Source of the DNA: Bacteroides cellulosilyticus | GTDB lineage: Bacteria > Bacteroidota > Bacteroidia > Bacteroidales > Bacteroidaceae | NCBI RefSeq assembly: GCF_020091405.1 | Contig: NZ_CP081903.1 | Coordinates: forward strand, 6,871,739 to 6,935,738 | Reading direction: 5' to 3' | DNA: 64,000 bases | In this document: positions 61,536-64,000 of the stretch, piece after piece | Layout of the letters: the number at the start of each line of letters is the position of its first letter | How positions within the stretch are numbered: the first letter of the stretch is position 1 | Position numbers and translations under genes: made by a program | The notes under the pieces: generated by a model | Databases searched by the model: none | Told to the model about the DNA's origin: nothing | The model's input: the letters and a program-made list of their open reading frames with translations, nothing else

Positions 61536-62738
61536 ATGAAACTATATAAACGACACATATTATATATCTGTATTTGCTTCGGGCTGTTCATCTCTCCTTT
61601 TTGCACTACCAGCATCGAAGCAAAAGACTTCGTTGTCGTTATTGACGCCGGACATGGCGGTCATGACCCCGGTGCTTTAGGCCGAATCTCCAAAGAAAAG
61701 ACTATCAACCTGAATGTTGCCCTCAAATTAGGCAAACAGATAAAAAGGAATTGCCCTGATGTAAAAGTGGTATATACCCGTGAAAGAGATGTATTTATCC
61801 CACTTGACAGACGCGCGGAAATAGCCAATAATGCTAAAGCAGATTTATTCATTTCCATTCATACCAATTCCGTAGCGGGCGGTAAAACAGTCAAAGGAGC
61901 CTCTACATGGACGCTCGGTTTAGCCAAGTCGGATGCCAACTTAGAAGTCGCTAAACGGGAGAACTCCGTAATTTTATACGAAAGTGATTACAAGACGCGG
62001 TACGCAGGATTCAATCCAAACTCAGCCGAATCTTATATCATCTTTGAATTCATGCAAGATAAATACATGTCTCAGAGCGTACACCTTGCCTCATTGGTAC
62101 AGAAAGAATTCCGCCATACCTGTAAGCGTGCAGACCGTGGTGTACACCAGGCAGGGTTCCTTGTATTGAAAGCGAGTGCCATGCCCAGCATCCTGGTAGA
62201 ACTCGGTTTCATATCCAATCCGGAAGAAGAACGTTATCTCAATTCGGAAGCGGGAACCACCACACTTGCCAACGGAATATTCCGTGCTTTCCTGTCTTAT
62301 AAACGTGAACATGAAATACGGATGACAGGAAGCAGCCGCACCCTACTACCGGAGGATACGGATGCCGGCAGGGTAGAAGAAGAGATACCTGCCCCCCCCG
62401 TTTCCAATAACACCGAAACCAAACAAAATACAGAAAAAGTAGCTGACAGGCAAACCGATAGTGCTGCTCCAGTGTTTAAAATACAGATACTTACTTCTTC
62501 CCGTCCGCTTGCCGCCAATGACAAACGACTAAAAGGGCTGAAAGGTGTAGAGTATTATCAGGAAGGCGGACTTTGTAAATATACATACGGTGCATCGACC
62601 GATTATAATAAGGTATTACGAACTAAACGGGAGATAGCACCAAAATTCAAAGACGCATTTATCATTGCTTTCAAAAACGGAAAGAAGACAAGCGTCAGCG
62701 TTGCTATCGAAGAATTTAAAAAGAAAAGAAATAAATAA
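61536..62738 (+). CDS. N-acetylmuramoyl-L-alanine amidase (Amidase_3)
   Basis: 400 residues from ATG 61536 with the signal peptide ILYICICFGLFISPFCTTSIEA. The zinc-amidase domain (about 30-260) shows VIDAGHGGHDPGA, a downstream Glu, FISIHTNSVAGG and PSILVELGFISNPEEE. A linker rich in Pro, Thr and charged residues (about 270-310) leads to a C-terminal SPOR-like domain (about 315-400; FKIQILTSSRPL, FIIAFKNGKKTSV), which would target septal denuded peptidoglycan. It cleaves the peptide stem from muramic acid during cell separation. It is in tandem with the MlaD gene 15 bp downstream. Confidence 0.93.
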   Translation: MKLYKRHILYICICFGLFISPFCTTSIEAKDFVVVIDAGHGGHDPGALGRISKEKTINLNVALKLGKQIKRNCPDVKVVYTRERDVFIPLDRRAEIANNAKADLFISIHTNSVAGGKTVKGASTWTLGLAKSDANLEVAKRENSVILYESDYKTRYAGFNPNSAESYIIFEFMQDKYMSQSVHLASLVQKEFRHTCKRADRGVHQAGFLVLKASAMPSILVELGFISNPEEERYLNSEAGTTTLANGIFRAFLSYKREHEIRMTGSSRTLLPEDTDAGRVEEEIPAPPVSNNTETKQNTEKVADRQTDSAAPVFKIQILTSSRPLAANDKRLKGLKGVEYYQEGGLCKYTYGASTDYNKVLRTKREIAPKFKDAFIIAFKNGKKTSVSVAIEEFKKKRNK

Positions 62739-62753
62739 TAAGACTATAACATC

Positions 62754-63650
62754 ATGATGAAGTATCTTACTAAAGAAGTTAGAATAGGAATTGCGGGCAT
62801 TATTGCTCTCTGCATATTGGTATATGGTATTAACTACCTGAAAGGCATTCATATGTTTAAGCCTACCAACTATTTCTACGTCAAGTTCCATAACATTAAT
62901 GGACTGACCAAATCAAGTCCGGTCTTTGCTGATGGCTTTCGCGTAGGTATTGTACGCGACCTTTATTATGACTACAATGAACCGGGAAAAGTGGTAGCGG
63001 AAATAGATGTAGACCCGGAACTGCGTATTCCTAAAGGCAGTACCGCCGAATTAGCCTCCGAACTGATGGGTGGTGTAAAAATGAACTTGCTACTTGCCAA
63101 TAATCCACGCGAAAAGTATCTGACAGGTGATACCCTACAAGGTAACGTCAACAATGGTGTAATGGACCAGGTAGCCACCATCATGCCTCAAGTAGAAAAG
63201 ATGCTTCCCAAACTGGATTCCATCCTTGCTTCACTGAACACAATCCTTGGAGACCCGGCAATTCCCGGTACATTGCACAGCGTGCAAAACACAATGGCTA
63301 GCATGGAAGTCACCAGCCGACAGCTACAGGCCATTATGAGTAAAGATATTCCTCAGCTTACTAAAAAGCTGAATACTATAGGAGATAATTTCGTCACTGT
63401 CAGTGACAACCTGAAAGAGATAGATTACGCAGCCGCATTTGCCAGAATAGATTCGACTTTAGCAAATGCAAAAATGATTACAGACCAATTAGGCAGGAAA
63501 GACAATACAATCGGTTTATTACTGAACGATCCGTCACTTTACAATAATTTGAATGCTACAACAGCCAATGCTGCCAGCCTTCTTGAAGATCTAAAATCAC
63601 ATCCGAAAAGGTATGTTCATTTCTCCCTGTTCGGCAAAAAAGATAAGTAG
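62754..63650 (+). CDS. MlaD/MCE-domain lipid-transport protein
   Basis: 298 residues from ATG 62754 (or 62757). A single N-terminal anchor helix (IGIAGIIALCILVYGINYL) is followed by one MCE domain (about 38-120; YFYVKFHNINGLTKSSPVFADGFRVGIV, ISSELMGG-like ASELMGGVKMNLLL) and a long helical C-terminal tail (about 140-280) that would form the hexameric channel or contacts with partner proteins. It is the periplasmic substrate-binding part of an ABC phospholipid transporter; the MlaE and MlaF genes are not in the window. The pairing with an amidase gene is common in Bacteroides. Confidence 0.9.
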   Translation: MMKYLTKEVRIGIAGIIALCILVYGINYLKGIHMFKPTNYFYVKFHNINGLTKSSPVFADGFRVGIVRDLYYDYNEPGKVVAEIDVDPELRIPKGSTAELASELMGGVKMNLLLANNPREKYLTGDTLQGNVNNGVMDQVATIMPQVEKMLPKLDSILASLNTILGDPAIPGTLHSVQNTMASMEVTSRQLQAIMSKDIPQLTKKLNTIGDNFVTVSDNLKEIDYAAAFARIDSTLANAKMITDQLGRKDNTIGLLLNDPSLYNNLNATTANAASLLEDLKSHPKRYVHFSLFGKKDK

Positions 63651-64000
63651 GGAAAATCTCTTTAAATAGAATAAGTCTAAATAATAGGAGCAAACAGAAT
63701 TGGAAGAAAAAGCCTCAGTAAGTCCATGTAGAAACTAAAGTATTCCCATCTGTCAGATTATTTAAAAAGTTAAAAACCTTATTCTTTTCTAATATATCAT
63801 CCTAGAAGTCAGATACTTATAAAAATGCAATAGCCTCCCTGTGGGGCTATTTGCATGAAGCAAGATAAGTAGTTGAAAGTAAAGAGATTATTGTTTTTAG
63901 ATAAAAAGCAAGAAAAAACACATTTGTTTTTCTCAAATAAGATTGCGAATTTTGCATGCGTAGAAGTTTTGCTTAATTAATAAATGTATTTAAAGCCGTT
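63651..64000. other. 350-nt non-coding region at window end
   Basis: No coding frame is seen. A hairpin ATGCAATAGCC...GGCTATTTGCAT (63825-63856, one bulge) lies in it without a T-tract. The last 100 nt are AT-rich and may be the promoter region of a gene beyond the window. Confidence 0.5.

Overview
The window looks like a chromosomal segment of a gut Bacteroides (order Bacteroidales). Supporting signs are the promoter box TAnnTTTG upstream of many genes, SusD-era lipoprotein families (PCMD and calycin-like domains), C-terminal sorting domains of the type IX (Por) kind, a paired methylmalonyl-CoA mutase (succinate/propionate pathway), a LysRS, AsnA and Ung typical of the genus, a UpxY/NusG-like fragment, and an ORF6N protein. 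I cannot assign the species.

Layout. 1-4.3 kb: the end of a PCMD protein, a small outer-membrane barrel and two lipoproteins that share the same promoter, 5' leader and signal peptide. 4.8-12.3 kb: aroC, an M20 peptidase, an OmpA/PD40 lipoprotein, topB and a small DUF6078-like protein. 12.3-12.6 kb: a six-unit 22-bp tandem array between convergent genes. 12.6-20.3 kb: a large secreted pectate-lyase-fold protein, then mutB and mutA. 20.7-25.2 kb: an AspT-type transporter, an ORF6N protein, a cytidylate-kinase-like protein and a MATE pump. 25.6-31.4 kb: a 1505-residue Asp-box/LamG/PKD secreted protein facing a membrane-anchored AraC-type regulator. 31.6-36.8 kb: lysS, gpsA, pgi and a HAD phosphatase.

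36.8-38.0 kb is a remnant zone (orphan HTH, small membrane ORF, NusG-like fragment). 38.0-49.7 kb is an integrated mobile element of about 11.7 kb. It is bounded by a perfect 61-bp direct repeat of the 3' part of a tRNA-Arg(CCG) gene; the intact tRNA is at the right end. It carries an integrase without the usual first catalytic arginine, a second short tyrosine recombinase, a ParB/DGQHR protein, a DExH helicase-like protein with a lysine-less P-loop, a DUF3871 protein and a left-end gene set. I see no relaxase, capsid or terminase. The left-end set is the best candidate for an undescribed system: a long structured 5' leader RNA, two TerB-like small proteins, two unknown small proteins and a lipoprotein that resembles the FtsI transpeptidase domain but has lost both catalytic lysines.

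49.9-63.7 kb returns to core genes: asnA, a group II intron inserted antisense between asnA and its terminator, ung, an LptD homologue, an HD-domain protein, an ArnT-like glycosyltransferase, a GtrA/GT2 pair, a bile-acid-symporter-family transporter, an N-acetylmuramoyl-L-alanine amidase and an MlaD/MCE protein. The last group is envelope-oriented (lipid and glycan transport, wall hydrolysis).

Recurring non-coding architecture includes an intergenic palindromic repeat family (two copies, both in divergent promoter regions) and AATTAAGAATT-type repeats that supply the stop codons of three genes. All functional calls rest on reading the sequence and recalling families; no database search was run.
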